Shown here piece by piece: positions 33,887 to 42,519 of a stretch of 64,000 nucleotides of DNA. The notes beneath the pieces are model-generated. The model saw only the letters and a program-made list of their open reading frames with translations, was not told the origin of the DNA and ran no database searches. Each line of letters begins with the position of its first letter. Position 1 is the first letter of the stretch. The DNA comes from Deltaproteobacteria bacterium. Lineage in GTDB: Bacteria > Lernaellota > Lernaellaia > JACKCT01. Where the stretch lies: the NCBI GenBank assembly GCA_020633895.1, contig JACKCT010000002.1, forward strand, positions 1 through 64,000, read 5' to 3'. The translations under genes were made by a program, and so were the position numbers.

Positions 33887-35635
33887 TTAGAAAATCAGCG
33901 ACCACACCATCGCCAACGCGCCGGCGGCGATCAGGTGCGTTTCGACCATCACGTCCCGACGCACCACGCTGATCTTCTCGGTGCGCGGTTGGCGGTATTT
34001 GAAGACGGCCAATTGGGCGCCGATCCACACGGCCAGCACGATCGCCACCGTGGGGAAGATACCCGTTGCGCCCAGGACCAGCAGGCCCGCCGCGACGCCC
34101 GCGGCCAGGTTACGCAGGTAGAGCTTGGTCTTCTTCTCGCCCAGAACCAACGGGATCGTCTCGCGTCCGACCAGGCGATCGGAGCTCATGTCCAGCAGGT
34201 CCATCATCACCGACCGGCCCATCGTCACCGCGAACAGGAACGCGAAGGTGAAGATCGTCGGCAGCACGGCCGCGTCCGATTCCAGGAAGAACAGCGGGAA
34301 GACCGAGACGATCGCCCACGCCGAGGCGACGAAGAAGTTCTTGCCGGCGGCGATGTCCTTGAGGCGTTGGAATCCGGTGAATTTCTTGAAGCCCTTGGGC
34401 ACGATCTTCACCGAATACAACGCGCCCAGTACACTGGCCGAGAGTACAAGCAGGAAAGGCAGGACGCCCATCCAGATGCTGATGCCCAACGCCGCCGCGC
34501 CGCTGGCCGCGCCCAGGATTTTCATCGCCGTGCCGTACTTTTCGAAGAAGCGCACCCGCGCCGGGTCGTCGCGGAATTGCTCAATGTTGCGTTCGGTGAA
34601 GCGATTGACGACGTGCATCGACAGGACGTAGCAGAAGACAAGCCCGAAGGCCGCCGCCGTGAAATGCACGCCCTGCAACTGGCTGCCGACGTAGCACAGG
34701 GCCCCGGCGGCCAGACCGGTATAGATGTTGGTGTTGACCAGCATCTCCATCACGCGACGCACCCGCGCGCGCATGGGCATCTTGGCGTCGGCTTCCAGCG
34801 CCTTGAGGTAGGCCATGACACGGTCGATGCTCCACTGGGGCGTGCTGGCCCCGGCGGTGACGCCGATTTTGTCATAGGGCGTGAAGTCCACGCCGATCAG
34901 TTCGTCTTCCGATTCCACATGCCAGGTGGGCAGGTTGAATTCGTCCCGGGCGATCATCGCCAGACGCGTGGTGTTGCCCGAGTTCTTGCCGCCGATGACG
35001 ACCATGGCGTTAACCCGGCCGCACAGGTCCAGGATGTCGGTCTGGCGCTCGGTGGTCGCCGAACACATGGTGTCCTTGACGACGACCTCGTCGAACATCT
35101 CCTTGGCCCGCGCCATGGTGCGCTGCCACTCGCCGACGTTGGTGGTGGTCTGCGTGACCAGCAGCACCTGCCCCTTGTCCCGAGGCACCCGGTCGAGCTG
35201 GTCGGCGCCGTCGATGACCATGACGTTGCCGTCCTTGACGTGGCCGATCAGGCCGATGACCTCCGGATGGTGGGGCTCGCCGTAGATGACAACGTAGTAA
35301 CCGCGCTCCGAGTATTTCTCCACCAGCTTCTGCACACGAACGACGACCGGGCAGGTGTTGTCGAGGACTTTGTCGGCCCGGGCTTCCAGATCGGCCTTGA
35401 CCGCCGGTGTCACGCCGTGCGTCCGGATGATGGCCAGCCCGCCGTCGACTTCGGCCACGTCGTTGGCCGTCGCCACATGGCGGTGTTGGAGCAGGTCGAT
35501 GACCTGGGGATTGTGGACCAGCGGTCCGAGGGTCGTCACCTTGCCGTGGGCGGCGACGTCGACTTCCAACGTCTTATTCAGGGCGCGACGTACGCCCCAA
35601 CAGAATCCGGCCGTTTCCGCCAGAATGAATTCCAT
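33887..35635 (-). CDS. ispH: IspH fused to a UbiA-type membrane prenyltransferase domain
   Basis: The first about 283 residues are a complete 4-hydroxy-3-methylbut-2-enyl diphosphate reductase, the last MEP-pathway enzyme, which makes IPP and DMAPP. The three [4Fe-4S] ligands are Cys12 (GFCWGV), Cys95 (NTCPVV) and Cys191 (TMCSATTERQ). HPEV and STPQWSID are also kept. Residues 285-582 form an integral-membrane domain with about nine helices and the second UbiA Asp motif DLLDMSSD (Asp479, 482, 486). The first motif is degenerate (NRFTERN...RDD, about 343-357). ATG 35635 follows GGAGAG by 7 bases; TTG one codon upstream is possible. It lies 40 bases after lgt. The natural prenyl acceptor is unknown. 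Confidence 0.93.
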   Translation of the reverse strand: MEFILAETAGFCWGVRRALNKTLEVDVAAHGKVTTLGPLVHNPQVIDLLQHRHVATANDVAEVDGGLAIIRTHGVTPAVKADLEARADKVLDNTCPVVVRVQKLVEKYSERGYYVVIYGEPHHPEVIGLIGHVKDGNVMVIDGADQLDRVPRDKGQVLLVTQTTTNVGEWQRTMARAKEMFDEVVVKDTMCSATTERQTDILDLCGRVNAMVVIGGKNSGNTTRLAMIARDEFNLPTWHVESEDELIGVDFTPYDKIGVTAGASTPQWSIDRVMAYLKALEADAKMPMRARVRRVMEMLVNTNIYTGLAAGALCYVGSQLQGVHFTAAAFGLVFCYVLSMHVVNRFTERNIEQFRDDPARVRFFEKYGTAMKILGAASGAAALGISIWMGVLPFLLVLSASVLGALYSVKIVPKGFKKFTGFQRLKDIAAGKNFFVASAWAIVSVFPLFFLESDAAVLPTIFTFAFLFAVTMGRSVMMDLLDMSSDRLVGRETIPLVLGEKKTKLYLRNLAAGVAAGLLVLGATGIFPTVAIVLAVWIGAQLAVFKYRQPRTEKISVVRRDVMVETHLIAAGALAMVWSLIF

Positions 35636-35675
35636 CAACTCTCTCCAGATTCGTCGCTGTTCGTCGCCCGGTGTC

Positions 35676-36602
35676 CTACTTCGACTTACCTTTGGACGAT
35701 TTCTTGCCGCCGGACTTCTTGGCGGCTTTCCCCGAACCGGATCTGCCCGAGCCGGATTTGCTGCTCGAAGCGCCGGTGAGGGGCGGCGGTTCCATGACGC
35801 CGACAGGGCTCAATTTGCCCTGGGATACTAATTGTTTCATCCGGTACGTGTACACGTTTATGGCCCCGGCCATAAGGACCATTACAATGCTGATCCACTG
35901 GCTCGTGGAGAACACGCCGAACTGCCCGCGAGAGCCGTCTCCGCGCAGAAACTCCAGCAAAAACCGGCCGATGCCGTACATGTAGAGTTGCACGGCGAAC
36001 AGCTCGCCGTAGACGCGGCTATTGCCCCGCTTGTTGCGATAGGTGATGACCGTGGCGAAGATCAACAGGCCCAGCAGCGCCTCGTACAACTGAGACGGAT
36101 GCACCGCGTGGCCGTCGAAAGCCTTCCATGCTCGCGAACCTTCCGGGAAGGTGACGCCCCAGGGCAGGTTCGTCGGACCGCCGAAGCAGCACCCGGCCAT
36201 GAAGCACCCAAAGGTGCGATGCACCGCGAGGCCCAGGCCGAAGTAAGTGCAGGCCACGTCCTGATGGGCCAGGTAGGGTTGCTTTTTGATTTTCAAATAG
36301 CCGAACGCGCCCAGCAGCGCGCCGATGTACCCGCCGTAAAAGACGGCGCCGGCCCGGTTGGTGAAGATCCTTGCTAAATCAACGGAGTAGTAATCCCAGC
36401 GGACGATCACGTCGAGCAGACGTCCGCCGATCAGCACGCCGAAGATGGCCGCCAGCGCCGCGCCCAGGAACGCCTCTTCGGACAATCCCTCGACGCGCAC
36501 CCGCCGCGAACACAGGAAAATCCCCAGCAAAATCGCGCTGGGCAGCGCCACCTGGTAGAAGTGGATTTCCTTGCCGAAGATCTCGAATAAAACCGGATGC
36601 AA
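35676..36602 (-). CDS. lgt: Prolipoprotein diacylglyceryl transferase
   Basis: This 308-residue inner-membrane enzyme transfers diacylglycerol from phosphatidylglycerol to the lipobox Cys of prolipoproteins. It has about seven membrane helices, FGVLIGGRLLDVI, HRTFGCFMAGCCFG in place of the enteric R-x-GN-F-x-N signature, the essential HPSQLYEALLG and FLLEFLRGD. The C-terminal 30 residues are a Ser/Lys/Gly-rich tail. The start is TTG 36602, preceded by GGGAGG. The gene would serve the dozen or so lipoproteins encoded around it. Operon with the IspH-UbiA gene. The Cys-rich signature is a known variant group, so the call is firm. Confidence 0.93.
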   Translation of the reverse strand: MHPVLFEIFGKEIHFYQVALPSAILLGIFLCSRRVRVEGLSEEAFLGAALAAIFGVLIGGRLLDVIVRWDYYSVDLARIFTNRAGAVFYGGYIGALLGAFGYLKIKKQPYLAHQDVACTYFGLGLAVHRTFGCFMAGCCFGGPTNLPWGVTFPEGSRAWKAFDGHAVHPSQLYEALLGLLIFATVITYRNKRGNSRVYGELFAVQLYMYGIGRFLLEFLRGDGSRGQFGVFSTSQWISIVMVLMAGAINVYTYRMKQLVSQGKLSPVGVMEPPPLTGASSSKSGSGRSGSGKAAKKSGGKKSSKGKSK

Positions 36603-36693
36603 ACGCGCCTCCCATGCCCCGCGGGATGGGACACCCCTTCGCGGCGGGTGGTTCTATACCGTGTCGGGCGGGGTTTGGTCAAAGGGCGTAGCA

Positions 36694-36800
36694 GGGTGCC
36701 ACACTTTTACAACGACGAAGTCGTTGGAAAGGTGTGAATCTCATGCCGTGAGCACGTCACACCTTCTCTCAACCTTCGGTCTCGCGAAAGTGTGGCACCC
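36694..36800. repeat. Nested-palindrome REP-like element (full copy)
   Basis: The outer arms GGGTGCCACACTTT (36694-36707) and AAAGTGTGGCACCC (36787-36800) are perfect inverted repeats. Inside them lie the hairpin AACGAC-GAA-GTCGTT (36711-36725), inner arms AAGGTGTGA (36729-36737) and TCACACCTT (36757-36765), and a small CTCA/TGAG hairpin between these. The whole could fold as a cloverleaf. The right half recurs at 50136-50176, so it is a dispersed element. It lies between lgt and the porin gene. Confidence 0.8.
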
Positions 36801-36825
36801 GAAAATTCGGCGCGTGCCATCCCGG

Positions 36826-38106
36826 CTAGAACCACACCTGCACCTGGAACAAGAACACGTCGTCGTCGACGCCTTTGACGGAGTCGTCGCGGGCCTTGTT
36901 GAGGGCTTCGATGTCGTCGTCCTTGAGGATGATGTTGGCGGACATCATGGCGTGGTTGGACTGGATGTAATAGTTCAGCCCGGCGGTGACGTGCTGCGTT
37001 TCGTCGTGATAGCCGTGCGTGTCCCGGTCGTTTTCCGAGTCCGGGTCCAGGTAGTCGTATCGGCCGACCACCTCCAGCGGCACCCCAGCCGCCTCGTTGA
37101 GATTGAAGGCCAGCATGGCGTACCACGACAGGGCGACGTATTCGGTAAAGTCGTCGGCGCGCTTGCTGCCGGCGGGGGATTCGCCGTCGAACGTCACCGT
37201 CTGGCGCATGAATTCGCCCCAGATGGACAGGCCGAAATCGCTCAAGTACGCCAGCCCCGCGTCCACGATGCCCACGTCCACGTCGTGGGCCGTCAGCTCG
37301 CCGTCGCCGTCTTCGTCGTAGTAATCCAGCGGGCGGCCGTACCAGTAACCGCCGAAGAGCTTGAGCCCCGGCACCGGCTTGATCGCGCCGGAAACGTACA
37401 GATCCTTCGCCGAGTTCTCGTCGTCCCAGGTGTCGGCGTCGTTCTCGCCGACGGTCATGCCGCCCTCGGGGGTGAAGGGCGCGTTGATCTCCTGGCGTCC
37501 GTTGAAGGCGCCGAAATCCAACTCGAAGAAGCGATGGTAGACGTTGACGTTCACGCCTGTCTGGCGTTGCACGCCGAGAAACTCGTTCATCTGCGGCAGC
37601 AGAATGGTGTACGTCAGCGCCTTGTTCATGGGTTGCCAGTAGGTGAAGTTGGGCAGGAAACGGCCGAAATTGACGGTGGTGTAGGGGATGAAGGCAAAAT
37701 CCATGCGCGCATCCAACAGACGCACTCCGTCCTCCGGTTCGCTGAACTCGGCCTGGAAGAGATAGCCGACCTTCTCGTCCATCACGTCGCCTTTTAGCGC
37801 CACGCGCACCCGGCGCATCACGAATTCGGATTCCACCGGCCGGTCGTTGAGCACGCGAATGTCGGATTCGGACCCGTCCTCGGCGATCTCTCCGTCGCCG
37901 TCCAGGTCCACGTCCTCCCGGGCCAATTCATCGTCGCCCAGGTTGTAGTTCACCCCGGCCTGAAACAGCCCGGAAAGCTGCAGTGTGCCGTAGCCCACCG
38001 TGACCGACTCGATGTTTTGGGCCCAGACCGGCGCGGCCGAAAGTGCGAACGCGAACGCGATCGTGAGGGCGACCACTTGGATTTGACGAACCGATCGGCG
38101 CAACAT
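36826..38106 (-). CDS. Porin-like outer-membrane protein
   Basis: This 426-residue protein has a Sec signal peptide ending PVWA|QN (about residue 29) and amphipathic beta strands throughout: VTVGYGTLQLSGLFQAGVNY, VRVALKGDVMDEKVGYLFQAEF, TTVNFGRFLPNFTYWQP. It ends in an aromatic C-terminal strand (VFLFQVQVWF, final Phe) as BAM substrates do. The layout matches phosphate-selective/OprP-like porins of about 400 residues. An Asp-rich DLDGDGEIAEDGSESD loop near residue 70 may bind cations. ATG 38106 has AAAGGA upstream; an earlier in-frame start would precede a poorer signal peptide. Own promoter at 38154. Confidence 0.85.
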   Translation of the reverse strand: MLRRSVRQIQVVALTIAFAFALSAAPVWAQNIESVTVGYGTLQLSGLFQAGVNYNLGDDELAREDVDLDGDGEIAEDGSESDIRVLNDRPVESEFVMRRVRVALKGDVMDEKVGYLFQAEFSEPEDGVRLLDARMDFAFIPYTTVNFGRFLPNFTYWQPMNKALTYTILLPQMNEFLGVQRQTGVNVNVYHRFFELDFGAFNGRQEINAPFTPEGGMTVGENDADTWDDENSAKDLYVSGAIKPVPGLKLFGGYWYGRPLDYYDEDGDGELTAHDVDVGIVDAGLAYLSDFGLSIWGEFMRQTVTFDGESPAGSKRADDFTEYVALSWYAMLAFNLNEAAGVPLEVVGRYDYLDPDSENDRDTHGYHDETQHVTAGLNYYIQSNHAMMSANIILKDDDIEALNKARDDSVKGVDDDVFLFQVQVWF

Positions 38107-38153
38107 GAAGCGTCCTTTCCAGGCCGGCGCGCGCAAGGGTTGGATTGATCGCG

Positions 38154-38183
38154 ATTATTTCGGCCCGGTCGAAGCGCTGTCAA
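38154..38183 (-). promoter_or_regulatory. Putative sigma-70-type promoter for the porin gene
   Basis: On the minus strand TTGACA, an 18-base spacer and AATAAT. The leader is about 40 bases to the ATG at 38106. Confidence 0.55.
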
Positions 38184-38261
38184 GCCGAGGGGGCCAAACG
38201 GACCAATTGGTCCGTACCGACTTCTTTCCATCGGGGAGGAAAACCGATAGAAATTATTGGG

Positions 38262-38290
38262 TATAATCTGAAATTCGGATCACGATCCGA
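38262..38290 (+). promoter_or_regulatory. -10 element and palindromic operator before the SDR-TetR-OYE genes
   Basis: TATAAT (38262-38267) has no clear -35. Just downstream, at the expected start site, TCGGATC-AC-GATCCGA (38275-38290) is a 16-base palindrome. Its position suggests an operator, probably for the TetR-type repressor encoded at 39179, but this is inferred from location alone. Confidence 0.4.
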
Positions 38291-38317
38291 TGATGGTTGG
38301 ATTGAGGGTGTGATGAG

Positions 38318-39112
38318 ATGGAATTGGGGCTGAAAGATAAGGTCGCGATCGTTTGCGCCTCCAGCAAGGGCATGGGTCGGGCGTGCGCCGAGGCCTTGGC
38401 CGGAGAAGGGGCGCATGTCGTCCTGTGCGCCCGGCACAAGGACGCCCTTAAGGACGCCTCCGACGCCGTGCGCGAGGCGGGGGTGCGGGCGGTGCCCGTG
38501 GTCGCGGACATGACCTCGGAGGAAGATCGGGCCCGCCTGGTGCAAACGGCCGAATCCGAGTTCGGCCGGGTGGATGTTTTGATCAACAACGCGGGCGGTC
38601 CCGCGCCCGGTTCCCATACCGACCATACGATCCAAGATTTCCGAAATGCCGTGGAATTATCGATGATTTCGTCCATCGATATGACGGCTCGCGTCCTGCC
38701 CGGAATGCGTGAGCGGGGTTTCGGGCGCGTCATCAACATCACGTCCATCGCGGTCAAGCAGCCGATCGTCGGTTTGATCATGAGCAACACGGCCCGGACC
38801 GGCTTGGTCGGCTATATGAAGACCGTGGCGACCGAGGTGGCCGCCGACGGCGTGACCGTCAACAACATCTGCCCGGGGCTGATTCTCACCGACCGCATGT
38901 ATGACCTGCTGGGCGAGAATGCGACCATCGACATGAAACCGCCCGAGGGCGGCGGCCTGACCGCCGAGCTGGTCGGCTCGATCCCCATGAAACGCATGGG
39001 CAAACCGGAGGAAGTCGGCGCGTTGGCGGCGTTTCTGGCCTCGGACAAGGCGTCTTTCATCACCGGTGTAAGCATCTTAATCGACGGCGGCGCTTATAAG
39101 GGACTACACTGA
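38318..39112 (+). CDS. Atypical SDR family oxidoreductase
   Basis: This 264-residue SDR has an N-terminal cofactor loop (CASSKGMGRACAE, replacing TGxxxGIG), VLINNAGGP and a C-terminal NNICPGLILTDRM with FITGVSILIDGG. The catalytic YxxxK pair is missing: the segment where it belongs reads MSNTARTG, so Tyr is replaced by Ser/Met and Lys by Arg. A group of SDRs with an S-N-x-x-R motif is known, so the change is probably inherited, and its activity is uncertain. It is the first gene of a group with a TetR regulator (66 bases on) and an OYE-type flavoprotein. A palindrome overlaps its predicted transcript start. Confidence 0.9.
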   Translation: MELGLKDKVAIVCASSKGMGRACAEALAGEGAHVVLCARHKDALKDASDAVREAGVRAVPVVADMTSEEDRARLVQTAESEFGRVDVLINNAGGPAPGSHTDHTIQDFRNAVELSMISSIDMTARVLPGMRERGFGRVINITSIAVKQPIVGLIMSNTARTGLVGYMKTVATEVAADGVTVNNICPGLILTDRMYDLLGENATIDMKPPEGGGLTAELVGSIPMKRMGKPEEVGALAAFLASDKASFITGVSILIDGGAYKGLH

Positions 39113-39178
39113 CCCTTAGTCGCCTGGTCGATATTGGAGGTTTTTGACCGGGGCATTCCGCCCCAGAAAGTAGGCCCA

Positions 39179-39814
39179 ATGGCACCGAGCGAAGACAAAT
39201 CGCAAGATCGAATCGACGGTCGGGAGGTTCGCGGCGACCGAAGCGCTCAAGCGTTGTTTTCCGCGGCCAAATCGGTCTTTGCCGAGCGGGGGTTCGCCGG
39301 AGCGTCCGTGCGGGAGATCGCCGGTCGGGCGGGCGTCAATTCGGCGCTGATCCGCTATCATTTCGGCTCCAAGCAGGGCCTTTATAACGACATCATCAAA
39401 CGCACCCTCGGCGACCTTCGCGAGCGCATGATCCTGGCGTTTCAGGAGGGCGACTCGCTCAACGACCGAGCCCAGCGGGCGCTTCGGACCTATATGGACT
39501 ACGTCGAGACCGATCCGGAATTTCCCCGCCTGATGATGCGCGCCGTGTTGGACAACGAGCCGACCGCCGGCAACCTGGCCGGGCAGGAGCTTCGGCCCAT
39601 GGTCGAGGTGGTGGGACAAGGCCCGGCGCAATGGAGCGAGATGCACGATTTGGCTCTGTCGGTGTTCGGCGCGGCCATCACTCCGTCGCTCTATGCCCCC
39701 ATTCTCGAAGAGGTCTTCGGCGAGGCCTTCCAGCGCGAGGCGATCGCGCGGCAACGTCGCGATCATCTGGACGGCTTGCTGCAAGGCGCCCTGACACGCA
39801 TGGGGATCGAATAA
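39179..39814 (+). CDS. TetR-family transcriptional regulator
   Basis: This protein of about 211 residues has an N-terminal TetR helix-turn-helix: ALFSAAKSVFAERGFAGASV, REIAGRAGVNSALIRYHFGS, KQGLYNDII. A helical ligand-binding and dimer domain follows, with a segment (PEFPRLMMRAVLDNEP) like the CerR/YbiH-type C-terminal domain. ATG 39179 was chosen to begin just before the DNA-binding domain; the ribosome site is weak, and TTG 39134 is an alternative. It sits between the SDR and OYE genes and probably regulates them. Confidence 0.9.
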   Translation: MAPSEDKSQDRIDGREVRGDRSAQALFSAAKSVFAERGFAGASVREIAGRAGVNSALIRYHFGSKQGLYNDIIKRTLGDLRERMILAFQEGDSLNDRAQRALRTYMDYVETDPEFPRLMMRAVLDNEPTAGNLAGQELRPMVEVVGQGPAQWSEMHDLALSVFGAAITPSLYAPILEEVFGEAFQREAIARQRRDHLDGLLQGALTRMGIE

Positions 39815-39873
39815 TCGTCCCATCGGCCGACCGCCCGGTAGGCAAAAATAATTTTCATCGCTAGAATAAGTTT

Positions 39874-41157
39874 ATGTCGACGAACATTCTCGAACCGATC
39901 TCCATTGGTGCCCTCCATCTCAAGAACCGGCTCTATCGCGCGCCGGTCTTGGAAGGGGCGGGGCAGAAGAAAGACCACGCGGCCCAGTACGCCAAGTACT
40001 TCGTGCCCAACGCCCAGGCCGGTGTCGGCCTGATCATCCAGGGCAACACCATCGTGCTGCCCGAGGGACGTACGTCCCTGGGGATGACGGCGGTCGAGGG
40101 CAAGGAGACGATCATGGAGCTGGCGCCCATGGTCCGCGCCGTGCATGAGGCGGGGGCGAAGATCGTCATCCAACTCGGCCACGGCGGCGTCTACGCCATC
40201 GAAAGCTGGCACCAAGAAGCACGGGCCCGGCGAACGCACCACCCTTACGCCCCCAGCCCCCCGCCGTGGTGGCTGCGTCCCATGCATACCGGCGTCCATG
40301 CCCTGTCCACCGACGAGGTGTGGAAGTTGATCGCGCGATTCGGCGAAGTGGCGGCCTGGACCCGCGAGGCGGGTTACGACGCCGTGCAACTGGCCGGAGG
40401 CAACGCCAAGCTGCTGCACCAGTTCCTGAGTCCGGTCTACAATCGGCGGGACGACGAATTCGGCGGCTCGGCGGCCAAGCGCGCCCGCTTGTACCTGGAG
40501 ATTCGCAAGGCGATCGCCGAGCGGGCGGGGGACGACTACCCGGTTTTGCTCAAGATGCCCGCCGTGGAAAACAACCTGGTCGGCCAGGGTTTCACGCTGT
40601 CCGAAGGGGTGGAACTGGCGCGTATCATGGAGGACGGCGGCTTCGCCGCCATCACGCCGACCGCCGCGGACGTGCTGCCCAACACGGCGATTTGCCGAGG
40701 TTCCTATCCCACGGCCACCTTCACCAACGACAATATCAAGGGCCTTTTGCGCAAGGCGAAGGGCAACGGATGGTGGGATCGGATGATGTCGGTGTCCATG
40801 TGGATGGCGGCCCGTAAATATCCGTTTCAGCCCGTGTGGAATCGGGAGATCTTCCGCGCCGTCAAGCAGGCGGTACGCATCCCCGTTTTCGCCGTGGGCG
40901 GTATCCGCACGCCCGGCGAGGCGGCCCAAATCCTGTCATCCGGCGACGCGGACGTGATCGGCGTGGGGCGGCCGTTTTACGCCGAGCCCGACCTGCCGGC
41001 ATGGTTCCTCGATCCGTCGACTCCGGCCGATCGCGAACCCAAGTGCGAGAGCAGCAACGCGTGCATCGTGCCTCAGATGCTGGGCCTGCCGGGTGTCTGC
41101 TACAATCCGGACGTCAACAAAAAAGACGCGCCGGCCAAGGACGACAAAGCCGCCTAG
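39874..41157 (+). CDS. Old-yellow-enzyme-type NADH:flavin oxidoreductase
   Basis: This 427-residue TIM-barrel flavoprotein of the OYE/2,4-dienoyl-CoA reductase superfamily has LHLKNRLYRAPV (FMN start), VIQLGHGG, the catalytic-region GYDAVQLAGGNAKLLHQFLSP followed by NRRDDEFGGS, and the FMN phosphate sites FAVGGIRTPGEA and VIGVGRPF. The C-terminal stretch has three Cys (CESSNAC, GVCYN), fewer than the four-Cys cluster of dienoyl-CoA reductases, and no NADPH/FAD domain follows. It probably reduces an electrophilic alkene; the true substrate is unknown. It ends at a terminator at 41195. Confidence 0.9.
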   Translation: MSTNILEPISIGALHLKNRLYRAPVLEGAGQKKDHAAQYAKYFVPNAQAGVGLIIQGNTIVLPEGRTSLGMTAVEGKETIMELAPMVRAVHEAGAKIVIQLGHGGVYAIESWHQEARARRTHHPYAPSPPPWWLRPMHTGVHALSTDEVWKLIARFGEVAAWTREAGYDAVQLAGGNAKLLHQFLSPVYNRRDDEFGGSAAKRARLYLEIRKAIAERAGDDYPVLLKMPAVENNLVGQGFTLSEGVELARIMEDGGFAAITPTAADVLPNTAICRGSYPTATFTNDNIKGLLRKAKGNGWWDRMMSVSMWMAARKYPFQPVWNREIFRAVKQAVRIPVFAVGGIRTPGEAAQILSSGDADVIGVGRPFYAEPDLPAWFLDPSTPADREPKCESSNACIVPQMLGLPGVCYNPDVNKKDAPAKDDKAA

Positions 41158-41194
41158 CCGGACGCGGATCGACGCCGACATTTGCCGAGAGACG

Positions 41195-41227
41195 ACAACG
41201 CCCGCGACGCATGGTCGCGGGCTTCGT
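41195..41227. terminator. Intrinsic terminator (bidirectional)
   Basis: GCCCGCGAC/GTCGCGGGC (9 bp, 5-base loop), extended by ACAAC/GTTGT with a small bulge, followed by a T-rich tail. It lies between convergent genes. Confidence 0.8.
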
Positions 41228-41271
41228 TGTTTGGCACGCTGGGACGCGTTGGAGATTGCCGGTCGGGACGC

Positions 41272-42519
41272 CTATTCGAGCGACGTCCGGAAGAGGACAA
41301 AGTTGCCGGTGTTCTTGCCGTCGCTGGTCTCGGCGTCGCCCAGCACGTTCATCTGGCGGTCTTCGTCGCGGCTCAGGTCGCCGTGCAGATAGGCGTATTG
41401 ATCCGGGCTGCCGCTGGTAATCTTCAGATGCACCGTGTTGACGTCAAACTCGCCGTGCACCTCGGCGTAGGTCTGTTTCATGTCGATCACGCTGGAGAGC
41501 ACCGCCGGTACCTCGGCCATGTCGATTTCGTTGTTCTCCAGGCGCGGCCACGTGAAATGCACCGTCCCGTTCACCTGACGGCCGTGGCGGTCCAGGTTAA
41601 AGGAGATGGGCACCGCGTGGTTGTCCAGGTCGACGATCTTGCCTTCCCATTGCCCTTGGACGAGCAGGTAGGGCAGCAGCCAATACCACCCGCCGATCCC
41701 AATAACGGCCAACAGGACCGTGCCGGGGATGATGTGCGTGAAGATGCGTCGCCGGCCGCGATGATGGCGATAGGCGTAGACGTACTCGCGCATCATGGCC
41801 TTGGAGATCGGCCCCTCGTCCTCGTCCCGGCCCTCGGCGCTTTTCACGCCGCGAATGCCCACTTCCAGCGGCGCGTCTCCCGGTCCGCTCGCCTCCGGAA
41901 TCAAATCCGCCATCTGCGAGGTCTCGTCGGGCATGCGATCGGGCAAGCCCTCGCCGAGTTTCTTGCCTTGCTTGCTGATAGGACCGCCCAAGGGTTTGAG
42001 GGCGGGCATGTCCGTGTGGTCCTTGCCGTTGACCTTTTGCTCGGGCGCCTTGTAGGTGTTGTCCTTGAAACCGATCTTATCGGCCAGGCTTTCGCCCTTG
42101 GGCGCTTCGACGTCGGTATCCTGGACGTGGAAGTCGGCGGTATCCATGAGCATGGAGCTGATGTCCGACGTCTCGCTTTCGTCGGGGTGATAGGTCGAGG
42201 TGTCGCCGGAGGCCGCGTCCTGTTCCATCAGGAATTCGGACGGATCCTGCAGCAGGGCGCGCAAGTCCTCCGACCCGGCGGCGTCGGCTTTTTGCATGGC
42301 CGCGAATTTCGAGTCCGGGGCCGGCTCGCCGTGGGGGTCCAGGGAAATCTTCGGCATCGATGTTTCATCGGCCGGTTTGGCGCGCTGGGGTTTTTTCGGA
42401 GCCGCGGCGGCGACATCCTTTTTCTTGCGAACCATTTTCAGGCCGCACCCGGTGCAAGCCCCGGCACTGATCGGACTCAACGTTCCGCAGCGCGGACAAC
42501 GCAGCATTTTTTCGGCCAT
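41272..42519 (-). CDS. Zinc-ribbon membrane protein of unknown function
   Basis: This 415-residue protein has an N-terminal zinc ribbon (CPRCG and CTGCG, Cys8/11 and 22/25) and a basic segment, then a long low-complexity acidic region (about 45-245). One membrane helix (TVLLAVIGIGGWYWLLPYLL, about 265-285) precedes a C-terminal beta-rich domain of about 120 residues (GQWEGKIVDLDNHAVPISF, VNGTVHF) placed in the periplasm. ATG 42519 is preferred because GGGGG is about 8 bases upstream; an ATG two codons earlier is too close. A cytosolic metal-binding head linked to a periplasmic sandwich is unusual. No known family recognised. Confidence 0.75.
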   Translation of the reverse strand: MAEKMLRCPRCGTLSPISAGACTGCGLKMVRKKKDVAAAAPKKPQRAKPADETSMPKISLDPHGEPAPDSKFAAMQKADAAGSEDLRALLQDPSEFLMEQDAASGDTSTYHPDESETSDISSMLMDTADFHVQDTDVEAPKGESLADKIGFKDNTYKAPEQKVNGKDHTDMPALKPLGGPISKQGKKLGEGLPDRMPDETSQMADLIPEASGPGDAPLEVGIRGVKSAEGRDEDEGPISKAMMREYVYAYRHHRGRRRIFTHIIPGTVLLAVIGIGGWYWLLPYLLVQGQWEGKIVDLDNHAVPISFNLDRHGRQVNGTVHFTWPRLENNEIDMAEVPAVLSSVIDMKQTYAEVHGEFDVNTVHLKITSGSPDQYAYLHGDLSRDEDRQMNVLGDAETSDGKNTGNFVLFRTSLE

